Positions 30,416-39,278 are shown, numbered from the stretch's first letter. The stretch: 39,914 nt of DNA from Anaerolineaceae bacterium (GCA_009885525.1 VFKN01000133.1:1-39914); one strand, 5' to 3'. Made by a program: numbers and translations. The notes: generated by a model not told the origin, from the sequence alone.

Positions 30416-31119
30416 TATGCGCTTCCTAAAGTAGAGGTAATGTAATCGATAGATGTATTCCCCGCTATAAACATCAAATCCAGTATCGTAACGTACGGGT
30501 CAAAGGGCGGATAGAGCTGGGAATAATTGGCGTAATTATATTCCATATATTCGAGTGTAATACCCGCTGCGCTGAACTTATGATCTTCAATATAATCACG
30601 CGCGGAAGGTCCGCTGACGTAATGGGTCGCACCGACATGATTGAGGATTTGAATCAATCGGTCGGTTTTCTGCCCGTCGATGCCTGCGATTTCGGAGGAA
30701 CGCATAAATTGTGTGTGCGCAAAACCAAGTTTGCGGGTAATCTCAATGGTCAGCCAGACGGTGAAATCCGCGAGGGTTTCATCGCGGCGGGCGAAGACAG
30801 AATCCAACCAGGGGATGTAGTCCGCGAAGTGGGGAGTCTTGGTGTAGGCAAATGTCAGCGCTTTGAGGTGATTCTTCGCCCACGGTTTCGACCAGTCAAT
30901 CTTCACATCCTTGATCGGAATTCCTTCAGTGACTCCTTTGCTGTGAACAGGAATCGTCAACCATTGTTTGCCTTGCGCGGTTTTGATCTGGTTGCGGTTG
31001 CGCCAGCCGTGCTTGTCGTATTGCACATCATCGTAAAAGATGAAAAGATCGGCGCGGCGAATTTGATCGAAATAACCGCGCCAGGGGATATAAGAGGGTT
31101 GCAGAATAACTACATTCAT
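30415..31119 (-). CDS. WbqC family protein
   Basis: 234 aa. The start VILQPSYIPWRGYFDQIRRADLFIFYDDVQYDKHGWRNRN with KQWLTIPV is the family hallmark, followed by LTIEITRKLGF and the late YSQLYPPFDPYVTILDLMF. WbqC-like proteins are found in O-antigen and capsule clusters; their biochemical role is not firmly established. Next to an aminotransferase and a methyltransferase, a role in modifying a 4-amino sugar is plausible but not shown. The start overlaps the end of the upstream GT2 gene by 4 bp (ATGA). Confidence 0.88.
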   Translation of the reverse strand: MNVVILQPSYIPWRGYFDQIRRADLFIFYDDVQYDKHGWRNRNQIKTAQGKQWLTIPVHSKGVTEGIPIKDVKIDWSKPWAKNHLKALTFAYTKTPHFADYIPWLDSVFARRDETLADFTVWLTIEITRKLGFAHTQFMRSSEIAGIDGQKTDRLIQILNHVGATHYVSGPSARDYIEDHKFSAAGITLEYMEYNYANYSQLYPPFDPYVTILDLMFIAGNTSIDYITSTLGSA

Positions 31120-32027
31120 GGGCGGGACGTTTCGTGAATGATATAGGAGGGTCTATCCATGCTGCGATCAAAGATGCGCGCGAGGTATTCACCGAAGATT
31201 CCCATTGCGAACAACTGCGCGCCGCTAAACAATGAAATGATGGATGCGAGAAATGGAAAGCCCGGCAAGCTACCCAACGCAAAATAAACATACATCACAT
31301 AAAAGAAAATCGACATTCCGAAAAGAGTCATGAAGAAACCGATCCAACTTGCGAGGCGCAAGGGCATGGTGCTGTAGCCCGTCAGGATGAGCAGTGCCGC
31401 TTTGACGAGTGACGAAAAACCATAGTTTGAGCGCTCTGCCAGGGCAATATCCACTTGCACAGATGTAAAGCGGTTTGTCCCCCAAGAAAGTAAAACATCC
31501 AAAATCACATTTGGGCTTTGAAAGTTTTCGAATGCAAAACGCAAATGAGATCGAAAGACTCGAAACGCGGAAATGTTCCGCACCGAAGAAACGCCCATAA
31601 CACTGGATAAAATTGTTTTGATGTTGGCGGTGAACAGGTTTCGCAAAAATCCCTGCGGAAGTTTTTTGGGTGCGCCATAGACCACATCAAAACCTTCATT
31701 CAGTTTTTCAAGGAGAATGGGAATTTCTTCGGGCGGGTGCTGTAAATCCTGATCGAGAGTAGCGATTATTTCATATTGCGCAGCACGCACGCCGCATAGC
31801 GTAGCGTTATGCTGTCCGTAATTACGCATTAGGCGAATCCCATGCACCCACGGATATTTTTTCGCCATGCGGTCAATGACAGCCCAGCTATTGTCAGGGC
31901 TGCCATCGTTGACCAGGATCACTTCATATTGGTTTGCAAATTTGGGTAACGACTGCGCAAGGCGCTCAACCAAAGGCTCGACATACGTCTCGCCGCGATA
32001 AACGGGAACTACGATGGATAGATTCAT
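31116..32027 (-). CDS. GT2 glycosyltransferase with C-terminal membrane helices (ArnC-like)
   Basis: 303 aa. A GT-A domain opens with LSIVVPVYRGETYV, then VILVNDGSPDNSW, IRLMRNYGQHNATLCGVRAAQYEIIATLDQDLQHPPEEIP (DQD in the DxD place) and FDVVYGAPKKLPQGFLRN. Two membrane helices follow (LASWIGFFMTLFGMSIFFYVMYVYFAL and FLASIISLFSGAQLFAMGIFGEYLARIF). This is the layout of enzymes that load a sugar onto undecaprenyl phosphate, such as ArnC for 4-amino-arabinose. With WecE nearby, an amino sugar donor is a reasonable guess. First gene of the minus-strand glycan operon. Confidence 0.88.
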   Translation of the reverse strand: MNLSIVVPVYRGETYVEPLVERLAQSLPKFANQYEVILVNDGSPDNSWAVIDRMAKKYPWVHGIRLMRNYGQHNATLCGVRAAQYEIIATLDQDLQHPPEEIPILLEKLNEGFDVVYGAPKKLPQGFLRNLFTANIKTILSSVMGVSSVRNISAFRVFRSHLRFAFENFQSPNVILDVLLSWGTNRFTSVQVDIALAERSNYGFSSLVKAALLILTGYSTMPLRLASWIGFFMTLFGMSIFFYVMYVYFALGSLPGFPFLASIISLFSGAQLFAMGIFGEYLARIFDRSMDRPSYIIHETSRP

Positions 32028-32048
32028 ACGGGACGCATTATACCCGCG

Positions 32049-33740
32049 CTACAACCTAACCCCGTGTTTATCTGCCAGCAGACTGAGTGCGCGCGCCGCC
32101 TCGGTATTTTTTTGCTCGCTGCTCCAGTTCAATGATTCGCCCAAAACATCGGCAAGTTCGGTGACTGCGTTTTTGGTCAAACGTCCGAGCATGGCGAGCA
32201 TGGTGCGGCGTAATAATAAATCGTCAAGGTGAATAATTTTTTCGTGCTGCGCGAGGAACATGATCTCGCGGCGCGAATATTCGGGCAGCGATTTGAGCGG
32301 CGCGTCATCGGAGCGCTTGATAAACTCAGCAATCGATTCAACCCGCGAGCCGTAGCGTCCGTATAAAATTTGAAGACGCTCTTTGGGAAGTCCCGTCCAC
32401 GCCGCGAATCTGTCTATCTGCTGTTTTTGTTGATCGGGGTTAGTGGAATATTCGCGCCCGCCGCCAATGGGGAGGTCTTGCGTATTTTTCTGACGAACCT
32501 TGCCGAGAAATGCCAGCGCTTTATCGGTGACCTGCTCAGAAAACGCGCGGAAGGAAGTCCACTTACCGCCGACGAGAGAATATACGGGGAAGTTGAGATG
32601 AGTCGCATCGCTGTCCAATATTTGGATATGATGGTCGCGGCTGTATTGTCCCGTTGTCTTTGCGCCGCTGCTGCCAAGCGGACGAACCCCAGCGAAACGG
32701 AAAACGACTTGCTCGCGCGTTACTTTGATGTCGGGGAAAACACGCGCGATCAAATTAATAAAGTAATCAACTTCTTCATCGGTGCAGCGCGCTTCATCGG
32801 GCTTTTCGATTTTGATGTCGGATGTGCCGAGCAGCACGCGGTCATACAGCGGGAGGAGCAATACGATGCGCCCGTCTTTGTTTTCGAAGAAAAATTCATT
32901 GCCGCCAATTGCCGCGCGCAGTTCGGGATTATCCACAACAACGTGCGAACCTTTTGTGCCGCCGCTATAACGCGTGGACAAGCCAAGATTTGAATTCGTA
33001 AAATCTATCCACGGACCCGCGGCATTGAGTACCAGTTTCGGGCGGACTTCAAATGTTTCATTCGTCAACTCATCGCGCAGGGTGATCGAATTCTTTTCGC
33101 CGCCCGTCATGCTGACGTAATTCAGTGCGCGTGCGTTGGGATTATCCGCTTCGGCATCCAGCAAAATTTCGAGGGCGAGTCTTTCAGGGTTGGCGATCAA
33201 GCCGTCGTAATAAACAGCAGTGTTGACTATTTCGGGATTGAGATGAGGCCAGCGAGTCAACGATTGAGTGCGCGAGATAAATTGATGCTTTGGCACAGCG
33301 CCCGTTTTGCCGGTGTAAGCGTCATACATCATCAAACCAACTTTGATGATGAACGCACCGCGCTCGGAAGGTTTTTCCAGCCAGCCTAAAAATTTAAGCG
33401 GCGCATTCAAAATTCCCGAAAAATATTTGAACATGGGAATCGTCGTCGGCAGCGGTCTGACAATATGCGGCGCGTTCCGGATCATGCGATTGCGCTCGCG
33501 CACGGCTTCGCGCACGAGACGAAACTCGCCGTTTTCCAAATATCGAATGCCGCCATGCGCCATGTGAGAGGATGCTGCGCTCGCGCCGGAGCAAAAATCC
33601 GCGCGGTCAACGAGTAAAACATCCACGTCATTTAATGCGAGATCGCGGAACGTACCGATGCCGTTAATTCCTGCGCCAACAATCAGCACAGAGACTTCGG
33701 GCTTATTTTTTATTTGAGATAGGATTTCTTGTCGATTCAT
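32049..33740 (-). CDS. glpD: Glycerol-3-phosphate dehydrogenase, FAD-dependent (aerobic type)
   Basis: 563 aa. The FAD-binding motif VLIVGAGINGIGTFRDLALN is at residues 19-38, followed by DFCSGASAASSHMAHGGIRYLENGEFRLVREAVRERN, the DAO-domain signature of GlpD. LNAAGPWID, RIVLLLPLYDRVLLGTSD and FAGVRPL follow, and a C-terminal helical GlpD domain is at about 410-560. It oxidises glycerol 3-phosphate to dihydroxyacetone phosphate and passes electrons to quinone at the membrane. It is downstream of glpK on the same strand, separated by 88 bp with a hairpin repeat. The start ATG has AAAGAG upstream. Confidence 0.93.
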   Translation of the reverse strand: MNRQEILSQIKNKPEVSVLIVGAGINGIGTFRDLALNDVDVLLVDRADFCSGASAASSHMAHGGIRYLENGEFRLVREAVRERNRMIRNAPHIVRPLPTTIPMFKYFSGILNAPLKFLGWLEKPSERGAFIIKVGLMMYDAYTGKTGAVPKHQFISRTQSLTRWPHLNPEIVNTAVYYDGLIANPERLALEILLDAEADNPNARALNYVSMTGGEKNSITLRDELTNETFEVRPKLVLNAAGPWIDFTNSNLGLSTRYSGGTKGSHVVVDNPELRAAIGGNEFFFENKDGRIVLLLPLYDRVLLGTSDIKIEKPDEARCTDEEVDYFINLIARVFPDIKVTREQVVFRFAGVRPLGSSGAKTTGQYSRDHHIQILDSDATHLNFPVYSLVGGKWTSFRAFSEQVTDKALAFLGKVRQKNTQDLPIGGGREYSTNPDQQKQQIDRFAAWTGLPKERLQILYGRYGSRVESIAEFIKRSDDAPLKSLPEYSRREIMFLAQHEKIIHLDDLLLRRTMLAMLGRLTKNAVTELADVLGESLNWSSEQKNTEAARALSLLADKHGVRL

Positions 33741-33763
33741 TTTTTCTCTTTCAATGCTGTCAC

Positions 33764-33823
33764 CCTGAGCGCCAGCGAAGGGTCTCTACGCCATCAAGAG
33801 ATTCTTCACTCCGCTCAGAATGA
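33764..33823. repeat. TGTCACCCTGAGC hairpin repeat, copy B
   Basis: TGTCACCCTGAGCG is answered by CGCTCAGAATGACA, with GGGTCTC and GAGATTC inside. It fills the gap between glpK and glpD and is related to copy A at 4566. Confidence 0.75.
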
Positions 33824-33828
33824 CATTA

Positions 33829-35334
33829 TCACTCTGTCCAATCAAACGTGCGTGCAACGGCTTTCTTCCAACCCGAGTATAACTTCTTTCGTTTAGGCGC
33901 ATTCATTTGCGAAGTCCATTCCTTATCGCGTCCCCAATTGGCGCGCAGCTCGTCGAGATTTTTCCAAAAGCCAACGGCGAGTCCCGCTGCGTATGCCGCG
34001 CCAAGTGCGGTCGTCTCGGCAACTTTGGGACGCACCACAGGCACGTTCAAAATATCGGCTTGGAACTGCATCAGCAATTCGTTGAAGACCATGCCGCCAT
34101 CCACTTTCAACGCGCGGAGTTTTACGCCCGAATCTTTTTCCATCGCATCCAATACTTCACGGGTCTGATACGCTGTCGCTTCAAGTGCCGCCCGCGCAAT
34201 GTGACCTTTGTTCACGTATCTGGTCATGCCCGCGATGACTCCGCGCGCATTATATTTCCAATAGGGCGCGTACAATCCCGAAAATGCCGGGACGAAATAA
34301 ATGCCGCCGCTATCCTCGACCGTGTTCGCAAGCGATTCCACATCCGCTGATTTTTCAATTAATCCGAGATTATCACGCAGCCATTGAATCAGCGCCCCCG
34401 CAATCGCGATGGAACCTTCCAGCGCGTACACGGCTTTGTGATTTCCGATTTTGTATCCAAGCGTGGTGAGCAAGCCCGCCTTGCTTTGCACGGGTTTCTC
34501 GCCGGTATTCATCAACATAAAGCAGCCCGTGCCGTAGGTGTTCTTTGCCTCGCCCGCCTTGAAACAGGTCTGACCAAAAAGCGCGGCCTGCTGGTCGCCG
34601 AGATCGCCGGAGACAGGAATTCCTTGTAGAGACGGAACATGTTCCGTCTCTACAATTCCATAAATTTCAGAAGATGATTTTATTTCAGGCAGCATTGCGC
34701 GCGGAATGCCCATCACCTTGAGAATCTCATCATCCCAATCCAAAGTCTTGAGGTTCATCAGCAGCGTACGCGAGGCATTGGTCACATCGGTGACATGCGC
34801 GCCGGTTAAATTCCAAATGAGCCATGTGTCAATATTGCCAAATATCAACTCACCCTTTTTGGCTTTTTCCTTCGCGCCTTTTACGTTATCCAAAATCCAT
34901 TTGATCTTTGGTCCTGAGAAATATGTTGCAAGCGGAAGTCCCGTCTTTTTGCGGAAACGATCCTGTCCGCCGTTTTTCGCCAATTTTGAAATGATCGCAT
35001 CCGTCCGCATGTCCTGCCAGACGATGGCGTTATACACAGGCTTGCCCGTATTCTTATCCCATACTACCGTCGTCTCGCGCTGATTGGTGATTCCAATCGC
35101 CGCGATATCTTCGACTTGCAATTTTTGACCTTCGACCAATTTTCCCAACGCGCCTTTCATCACTTCCTGCGTCCGCTCCCAAATCTCCAGCGGATCGTGC
35201 TCGACCCAGCCGGGCTTGGGGAAAATTTGCTGGTGTTCCTTTTGGTCAGCAGCGACGACATTTCCGCTGTGATCGAAAATCATAAAGCGTGTGCTGGTTG
35301 TACCTTGATCGATTGCGGCGACATATTTTTTCAT
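33829..35334 (-). CDS. glpK: Glycerol kinase, with an in-frame palindrome insert
   Basis: 501 aa, the usual length. [18 protein letters not shown] is the N-terminal ATP-binding signature; [54 protein letters not shown] and [12 protein letters not shown] are all standard GlpK blocks. It phosphorylates glycerol with ATP to feed GlpD. Between SSEIYG and [11 protein letters not shown], the loop [12 protein letters not shown] is encoded by a perfect 30-bp palindrome, a dispersed-repeat type sequence kept in frame. The loop is on the surface side of the family fold, so activity is likely kept. The ATG at 35334 follows AAGAGGTG. glpD follows in the same orientation. Confidence 0.95.
   Translation of the reverse strand: MKKYVAAIDQGTTSTRFMIFDHSGNVVAADQKEHQQIFPKPGWVEHDPLEIWERTQEVMKGALGKLVEGQKLQVEDIAAIGITNQRETTVVWDKNTGKPVYNAIVWQDMRTDAIISKLAKNGGQDRFRKKTGLPLATYFSGPKIKWILDNVKGAKEKAKKGELIFGNIDTWLIWNLTGAHVTDVTNASRTLLMNLKTLDWDDEILKVMGIPRAMLPEIKSSSEIYGIVETEHVPSLQGIPVSGDLGDQQAALFGQTCFKAGEAKNTYGTGCFMLMNTGEKPVQSKAGLLTTLGYKIGNHKAVYALEGSIAIAGALIQWLRDNLGLIEKSADVESLANTVEDSGGIYFVPAFSGLYAPYWKYNARGVIAGMTRYVNKGHIARAALEATAYQTREVLDAMEKDSGVKLRALKVDGGMVFNELLMQFQADILNVPVVRPKVAETTALGAAYAAGLAVGFWKNLDELRANWGRDKEWTSQMNAPKRKKLYSGWKKAVARTFDWTE
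34625..34654. repeat. Perfect 30-bp palindrome inside glpK
   Basis: TGTAGAGACGGAACA is followed directly by its exact reverse complement. AATTCC occurs on both sides (34618-34623 and 34654-34659), a possible 6-bp target duplication. The insert is in frame with glpK. The type GTAGAGAC...GTCTCTAC is a dispersed repeat also known from cyanobacteria. Confidence 0.9.
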
Positions 35335-35368
35335 GATTCACCTCTTGGCTTAATTGTAAAACAAAAAC

Positions 35369-35398
35369 AAAAAGACGGATGAATTCATCCGCCTTTTT
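35369..35398 (-). terminator. Rho-independent terminator downstream of prfC
   Basis: A near-perfect inverted repeat AAAAAGaCGGATGA / TTCATCCGcCTTTTT is centred on the EcoRI-like GAATTC. Read on the minus strand it is followed by TTTTTGTTTTTG, so it ends prfC transcription just before glpK begins. Confidence 0.8.
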
Positions 35399-35414
35399 GT
35401 CATGCTGAATATTT

Positions 35415-37019
35415 TTAATTTTCAGTAATATCCACAAAAGCAAGTTCTGGATTTTTTTCGGCATAATACTTGAGGAAAAATGGCGTACTGAACAGCGCCA
35501 CCCAATCGTTACGCGAATCACGCGCGACGATCACCTCGCTGCGGTGGGGCAGATTTCCCATAGCGGCGTCTGTTCCCTTGATCCAGCGCATAAGCGTGTG
35601 GGGTAATCGCTCCAAATCGGTGGGCACGTTATATTCGGCTTTGAGTCGCGCTTGAACTACATCAAATTGCAGTTGACCTACGACAGCCAAAATCGGTTCG
35701 CGCTTAAAGGCATTCAAGTTGTAAAGCACCTGTACCGCGCCTTCACTTTCCAGTTGAAGCAGACCTTTCGCAAATTGTTTTTGCTTGCTTAGATCGGTAT
35801 TGCGCAACAAGGCAAAATGTTCGGGCTGAAAACGCGGAAGGGAAGCAAAGCGGATCTGCGCCCCCGAGCAAAGCGAATCACCGATGGCAAAATCGCCGTT
35901 GTTCGGAATACCCAACACATCCCCGGCGAAAGCTTCATCCAAAATTTCGCGCTCGTTTGCAAAAGGTTTATACGGGCGCAGCAACTTTATGGTCTTTCCA
36001 CTTTGCATGTGAACGAGGTCCATGCCGCGCTCAAAGCGGCCGGAACAGATGCGCAAAAACGCGACGCTGTCGCGGTGCTTGGGATTCATATTGGCTTGAA
36101 TTTTAAAAATAAAGCCGGAGAAATCCGGCGCAGCCGGAGAAACGACACCCGCATCACTCAGGTATGGCTGCGGCGGCGGCGCGTATTTCACAAATGTATC
36201 AAGGAACAAACGCACGCCAAAATTGGTCACTGCGCTGCCAAAGAACACAGGCGTTTGTTTTTCTTTCAACACACTTTCGTGGTCAAAGACAACGCCGACT
36301 TCATCCAAAAGATGAACGCTTTCAACGAGTTCATTCGTGCGCGCCTGGGATAAAAGATTATTTTTTACAAGGTCATCCAAAGACATAAATGTTTCAGGAG
36401 CCATGCGCTCGTTACGCTCGGTGCGCTCGAATAAATAAACACCCTTTGCGGCACGATCATATACGCCACGGAAATTGGGGCCGTCTCCGATAGGCCAGTT
36501 CATTGGGATGGGTTCCATGCCCAACACTTTTTTGATCTCATCCAGCAAGTCAAGCGGGTCGCGGGCCGGGCGATCCATTTTGTTGATGAAGGTAAAAATC
36601 GGAATTCCGCGTTTGCGACAAACTTCAAAAAGTTTTAGCGTTTGCGGTTCAATTCCTTTGGCGGCATCCATGACCATCACGGCGCAATCCACAGCGGATA
36701 AAGTGCGATACGTATCCTCGGAAAAATCCTGATGTCCGGGCGTATCGAGCAAATTGATTACGTGACCCTGATACGGGAATTGAAGAATGGTTGAGGTGAT
36801 CGAAATCCCGCGCTCGCGTTCCATCTCCATCCAGTCGGATGTGGTCGAGCGCTGATTTTTTCGCGCGCGCACATTCCCCGCCAATTCAATCGCGTTTCCG
36901 TAGAGGAGCAATTTTTCGGTCAGCGTGGTCTTGCCCGCATCGGGGTGCGAGATAATGGCAAACGTCCGCCGCGCGGCAATTGCCTCACTTAAATTAGTAG
37001 TTGAAATTTCATGCTGCAT
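35415..37019 (-). CDS. prfC: Peptide chain release factor 3
   Basis: 534 aa from the chosen start, near the family norm of about 529. GTPase motifs: G1 IISHPDAGKTTLTEKLL, switch I region KNQRSTTSDWMEMERERGIS, G3 DTPGHQDFSEDTYR and G4 FINKMDRPARDP. Later IFKIQANMNPKHRDSVAFLRICSGRF and LQFDVVQARLKAEYNVP are typical of RF3. It is a cytoplasmic GTPase that recycles RF1/RF2 from the ribosome. The track starts at 37097, but the ATG at 37019 has GGAG 6 nt upstream and begins MQHEISTTNLSEAIAARRTF as in homologues. It has its own promoter (37051-37078) and terminator, so it is a single-gene unit between glpK and the aquaporin. Confidence 0.95.
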   Translation of the reverse strand: MQHEISTTNLSEAIAARRTFAIISHPDAGKTTLTEKLLLYGNAIELAGNVRARKNQRSTTSDWMEMERERGISITSTILQFPYQGHVINLLDTPGHQDFSEDTYRTLSAVDCAVMVMDAAKGIEPQTLKLFEVCRKRGIPIFTFINKMDRPARDPLDLLDEIKKVLGMEPIPMNWPIGDGPNFRGVYDRAAKGVYLFERTERNERMAPETFMSLDDLVKNNLLSQARTNELVESVHLLDEVGVVFDHESVLKEKQTPVFFGSAVTNFGVRLFLDTFVKYAPPPQPYLSDAGVVSPAAPDFSGFIFKIQANMNPKHRDSVAFLRICSGRFERGMDLVHMQSGKTIKLLRPYKPFANEREILDEAFAGDVLGIPNNGDFAIGDSLCSGAQIRFASLPRFQPEHFALLRNTDLSKQKQFAKGLLQLESEGAVQVLYNLNAFKREPILAVVGQLQFDVVQARLKAEYNVPTDLERLPHTLMRWIKGTDAAMGNLPHRSEVIVARDSRNDWVALFSTPFFLKYYAEKNPELAFVDITEN

Positions 37020-37050
37020 ATTTTTCTCCGTAAAATTACAAAGGCTGTGA

Positions 37051-37078
37051 ATTCTAGCATAAAAATACGGATTGACAA
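37051..37078 (-). promoter_or_regulatory. Sigma-70 type promoter of prfC
   Basis: On the minus strand TTGTCA (37078-37073) and TAGAAT (37056-37051) are 16 bp apart, about 30 bp upstream of the prfC start. This supports the shorter prfC start, since the track's start would lie upstream of the promoter. Confidence 0.7.
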
Positions 37079-37105
37079 AAAATAATCCCCGTCGCATGGA
37101 CGGGG
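37077..37105 (-). terminator. Rho-independent terminator of the aquaporin gene
   Basis: On the minus strand CCCCGTC-CATGC-GACGGGG is followed by ATTATTTTTTG, a clean stem and T-run 41 bp after the aquaporin stop codon. Its T-run overlaps the -35 box of the prfC promoter. Confidence 0.85.
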
Positions 37106-37145
37106 ACTACCGACTACTAAATTTTATTTCTTGGCTGTCTTGCTT

Positions 37146-37871
37146 TTACGCCTGCTCAGCAGACTCTTCATCGCCCTCGACTTCTTCTTCCATAACTTCA
37201 TCTGTGCCGGTGAAAAATTTATATACAAGTACGGCAACCGTTGAACCGATCAACGGCCCGAACAAATAGATCACATAAGTGTATACGTTTGTAATGCTCG
37301 GCCCCGAAAAGATCGCAGGACCAAATGTGCGCGCCGGATTCAACGACCCGCCGGTGAAAGGTCCGCCAGCCAGAATCGAAATCGTCAATGTTAAACCGAT
37401 TGCCAGACCCGCGAGTTGACCGCCTTTGCCACCGACCGCTGTCTGCAAAACCGTGTTAACCAGGAAGAAAGTTAAAATGGCTTCTATGACCATTGCCAAT
37501 ATGGGCGCCTTTTCTGTAAGCGCGCCAACCGTGGCGCCGGCATCAATGTTGCCGCCTAAAGAAGTCATAATTGTCCTGAGCAAAAGCGCGGCAAGGATTG
37601 CGCCCGCAAACTGGGCGATCCAATAGAATACAGCCTGCCCCCATTTCACAGTGCCATTCAGCGCGAGGCCAAAAGTCACCGCAGGGTTGACATGCGTACC
37701 GGAAATATGCCCGTAAGAATAAGCAAAAACCGCTAACGTTAAACCGTGCGCCAGAGCAACAGCCAGCAGCCCGATCTTCAAAGCCCCATCAAGAATGCCT
37801 GCGCTCGTGCCAATAAACACCAGCGCGAATGTGCCGATGAATTCGGCAAGAAATACTTTTGAGTTGAACAT
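37146..37871 (-). CDS. Aquaporin (MIP family) with acidic C-terminal tail
   Basis: 241 aa, six membrane helices and the two half-helices with NPA boxes: SGTHVNPAVTFGLAL and GGSLNPARTFGPAIF. The residue after the second NPAR is Thr, as in water-type aquaporins; glycerol facilitators (GlpF) carry Asp there. The start MFNSKVFLAEFIGTFALVFIG is typical. The C-terminus is a run of acidic residues (TDEVMEEEVEGDEESAEQA), unusual for the family. It should conduct water and perhaps small neutral solutes across the cytoplasmic membrane. Although close to glpK/glpD, it is separated from them by prfC and its own terminator. GGAGAG precedes the ATG. It lies 60 bp downstream of fmt. Confidence 0.92.
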   Translation of the reverse strand: MFNSKVFLAEFIGTFALVFIGTSAGILDGALKIGLLAVALAHGLTLAVFAYSYGHISGTHVNPAVTFGLALNGTVKWGQAVFYWIAQFAGAILAALLLRTIMTSLGGNIDAGATVGALTEKAPILAMVIEAILTFFLVNTVLQTAVGGKGGQLAGLAIGLTLTISILAGGPFTGGSLNPARTFGPAIFSGPSITNVYTYVIYLFGPLIGSTVAVLVYKFFTGTDEVMEEEVEGDEESAEQA

Positions 37872-37931
37872 TTTCTCTCCAATTAAATGATTTGATAGCG
37901 AATATAACCCCTCGGGTCTTGATACGCTACG

Positions 37932-38855
37932 CTATGATTCCCAATTTTTTGCGCCCGCCATGAACGATTTCCCGCTCATGGATTTTTTGCCTGCGGGTTG
38001 AATCTCATCGAGAAGTAAAATCCCATCCGCAGATTGGATCGCGGGCTGCCCTTCGACCACCAATCTGCTGCCGATTTCCATATTTGATTCTCCACCCGAA
38101 ACAGATGCGCGCAACACCTTGAGCGGATTCCCGTTCCACGTGAACCACGCGCCGGGCCAGGGATTCATCGCGCGTACGCGGCGTTCCAACTCCGCAGCGG
38201 AGTGTGTGAAGTCGAGGTGGCCGTCTTCCTTCTTGAGCATCGGCGCATAGGTCGCGCCTTCATCCGGCTGTGGAGTTGGTATCAGATTGCCGGATAAATA
38301 ATCGGGCAGGGTTTCGAGGAGCAGATCAGCGCCGAGATGGGATAATATTTGCAGCGCCGAACCCGTTGTGTGGTCGGGAGTGAGGCGCAGGGTTTTCTTC
38401 ATCAGCATGGGACCTGTATCGAGACCTACATCCATTTTCATAATCGTTACGCCGATTTCTGCATCGCCTGCAAGAATCGCGGCATTGATCGGCGCCGCGC
38501 CGCGCCAACGTGGAAGCAAAGAGGCGTGCACGTTGAGACATCCATAACGCGGCATGTCGAGCACATCTTTTTTTAAGATTTGCCCAAACGCGGCAACGAT
38601 GATGAGATCGGGATTCCATGTATGAAGTTGCTGCATGGCTTCGGGCTGCTTAAGTTTTTCGGGCTGCATCACGGGGATGTTTAATTCGAGCGCAAGGGTT
38701 TTGACAGGCGGCGCTTTGAGCTCGCGGCCGCGACCCGAGGCGCGGTCGGGTTGTGTGACAACGCCGACGACCTCGTAATTTTGCGCAGCGGCAAGCGCGG
38801 AGAGTGTGGACAATGCAAAATCGGGCGAACCCATGAAGACGATTTTTATGGACAT
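37932..38855 (-). CDS. fmt: Methionyl-tRNA formyltransferase
   Basis: 307 aa, normal length. KIVFMGSPDFALSTLSAL opens the formyltransferase domain. VVTQPDRASGRGRELKAPPVK, LDMPRYGCLNVHASLLPRWRGAAPI (the Asn-His catalytic block with SLLPRWRG) and GVTIMKMDVGLDTGPML (catalytic Asp) follow. The C-terminal OB-like domain begins near WFTWNGNPLKVLRA. It formylates Met-tRNAi with 10-formyl-tetrahydrofolate for translation initiation. In many bacteria fmt is next to def, which is not in the window. It is transcribed divergently from the DUF4870 gene, with a 111-bp shared intergenic region. Confidence 0.95.
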   Translation of the reverse strand: MSIKIVFMGSPDFALSTLSALAAAQNYEVVGVVTQPDRASGRGRELKAPPVKTLALELNIPVMQPEKLKQPEAMQQLHTWNPDLIIVAAFGQILKKDVLDMPRYGCLNVHASLLPRWRGAAPINAAILAGDAEIGVTIMKMDVGLDTGPMLMKKTLRLTPDHTTGSALQILSHLGADLLLETLPDYLSGNLIPTPQPDEGATYAPMLKKEDGHLDFTHSAAELERRVRAMNPWPGAWFTWNGNPLKVLRASVSGGESNMEIGSRLVVEGQPAIQSADGILLLDEIQPAGKKSMSGKSFMAGAKNWES

Positions 38856-38899
38856 GTTTTAATTTTACCGCAGCAGAGTACCATTGGGCTAAATCCTTG

Positions 38900-38928
38900 T
38901 TGCGGATTGGCGCAATTGGTTGTAAAAT
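38900..38928 (+). promoter_or_regulatory. Possible promoter of the first DUF4870 gene
   Basis: TTGCGG (38900-38905) and TAAAAT (38923-38928) are 17 bp apart, 38 bp upstream of the ATG. This is a moderate match to sigma-70 boxes in the fmt / DUF4870 divergent gap. Confidence 0.4.
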
Positions 38929-38966
38929 AATGTAAATTCAAAACCAATTATTCGGAGGAATAAATT

Positions 38967-39278
38967 ATGTCTCAAGAACCAATGTCTCCCAACATTACAG
39001 ATGACGACAAGCTGTGGGCTATGCTCAGCTATCTTATCCCGCTCATTGCAGTGGTTGTCTTGTTTATGGAAGACAAAAAGAACCGTCCCTACATTAAGTT
39101 CAGCGCAGTACAGTCAATTGCAGTAACCGTGGTTATATCCATCATAGCAACGGTCACAGCTGGTTGCGGGTCTATTCTCATCTTTGCTCAATTGTATTGG
39201 GCATACCTTGCCTATCAGGGCCAGGATATTAAAATCCCAATGGTCACTGATTTCATTCACAATCAGGGCTGGGCGTAA
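38967..39278 (+). CDS. Small membrane protein, DUF4870 family
   Basis: 103 aa. A soluble start (DDKLWAMLSYLIPLIAVVVLFM) leads into the first membrane helix, then KKNRPYIKFSAVQSIAVTVVISIIATVTAGCGSILIF. A final helix and a short tail follow with YWAYLAYQGQDIKIPMVTDFI. The patterns W-x-M-L-S-Y-L-I-P, N-R-P-Y-I-K-F-x-A-x-Q-S and AYQGQ...IP are the markers of DUF4870/Tic20-like small membrane proteins. Biochemical role unknown. GGAGG 7 nt upstream supports the ATG. A second, related gene lies 92 bp downstream after a terminator. Confidence 0.8.
   Translation: MSQEPMSPNITDDDKLWAMLSYLIPLIAVVVLFMEDKKNRPYIKFSAVQSIAVTVVISIIATVTAGCGSILIFAQLYWAYLAYQGQDIKIPMVTDFIHNQGWA

Noticed and set aside
30580-31137. 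Plus-strand ORF of 185 aa
   Set aside because: Antisense to the WbqC family gene.
32370-32993. Plus-strand ORF of 207 aa
   Set aside because: Antisense to glpD; the GlpD frame carries the conserved blocks.
35817-36353. Plus-strand ORF of 178 aa
   Set aside because: Antisense to prfC.
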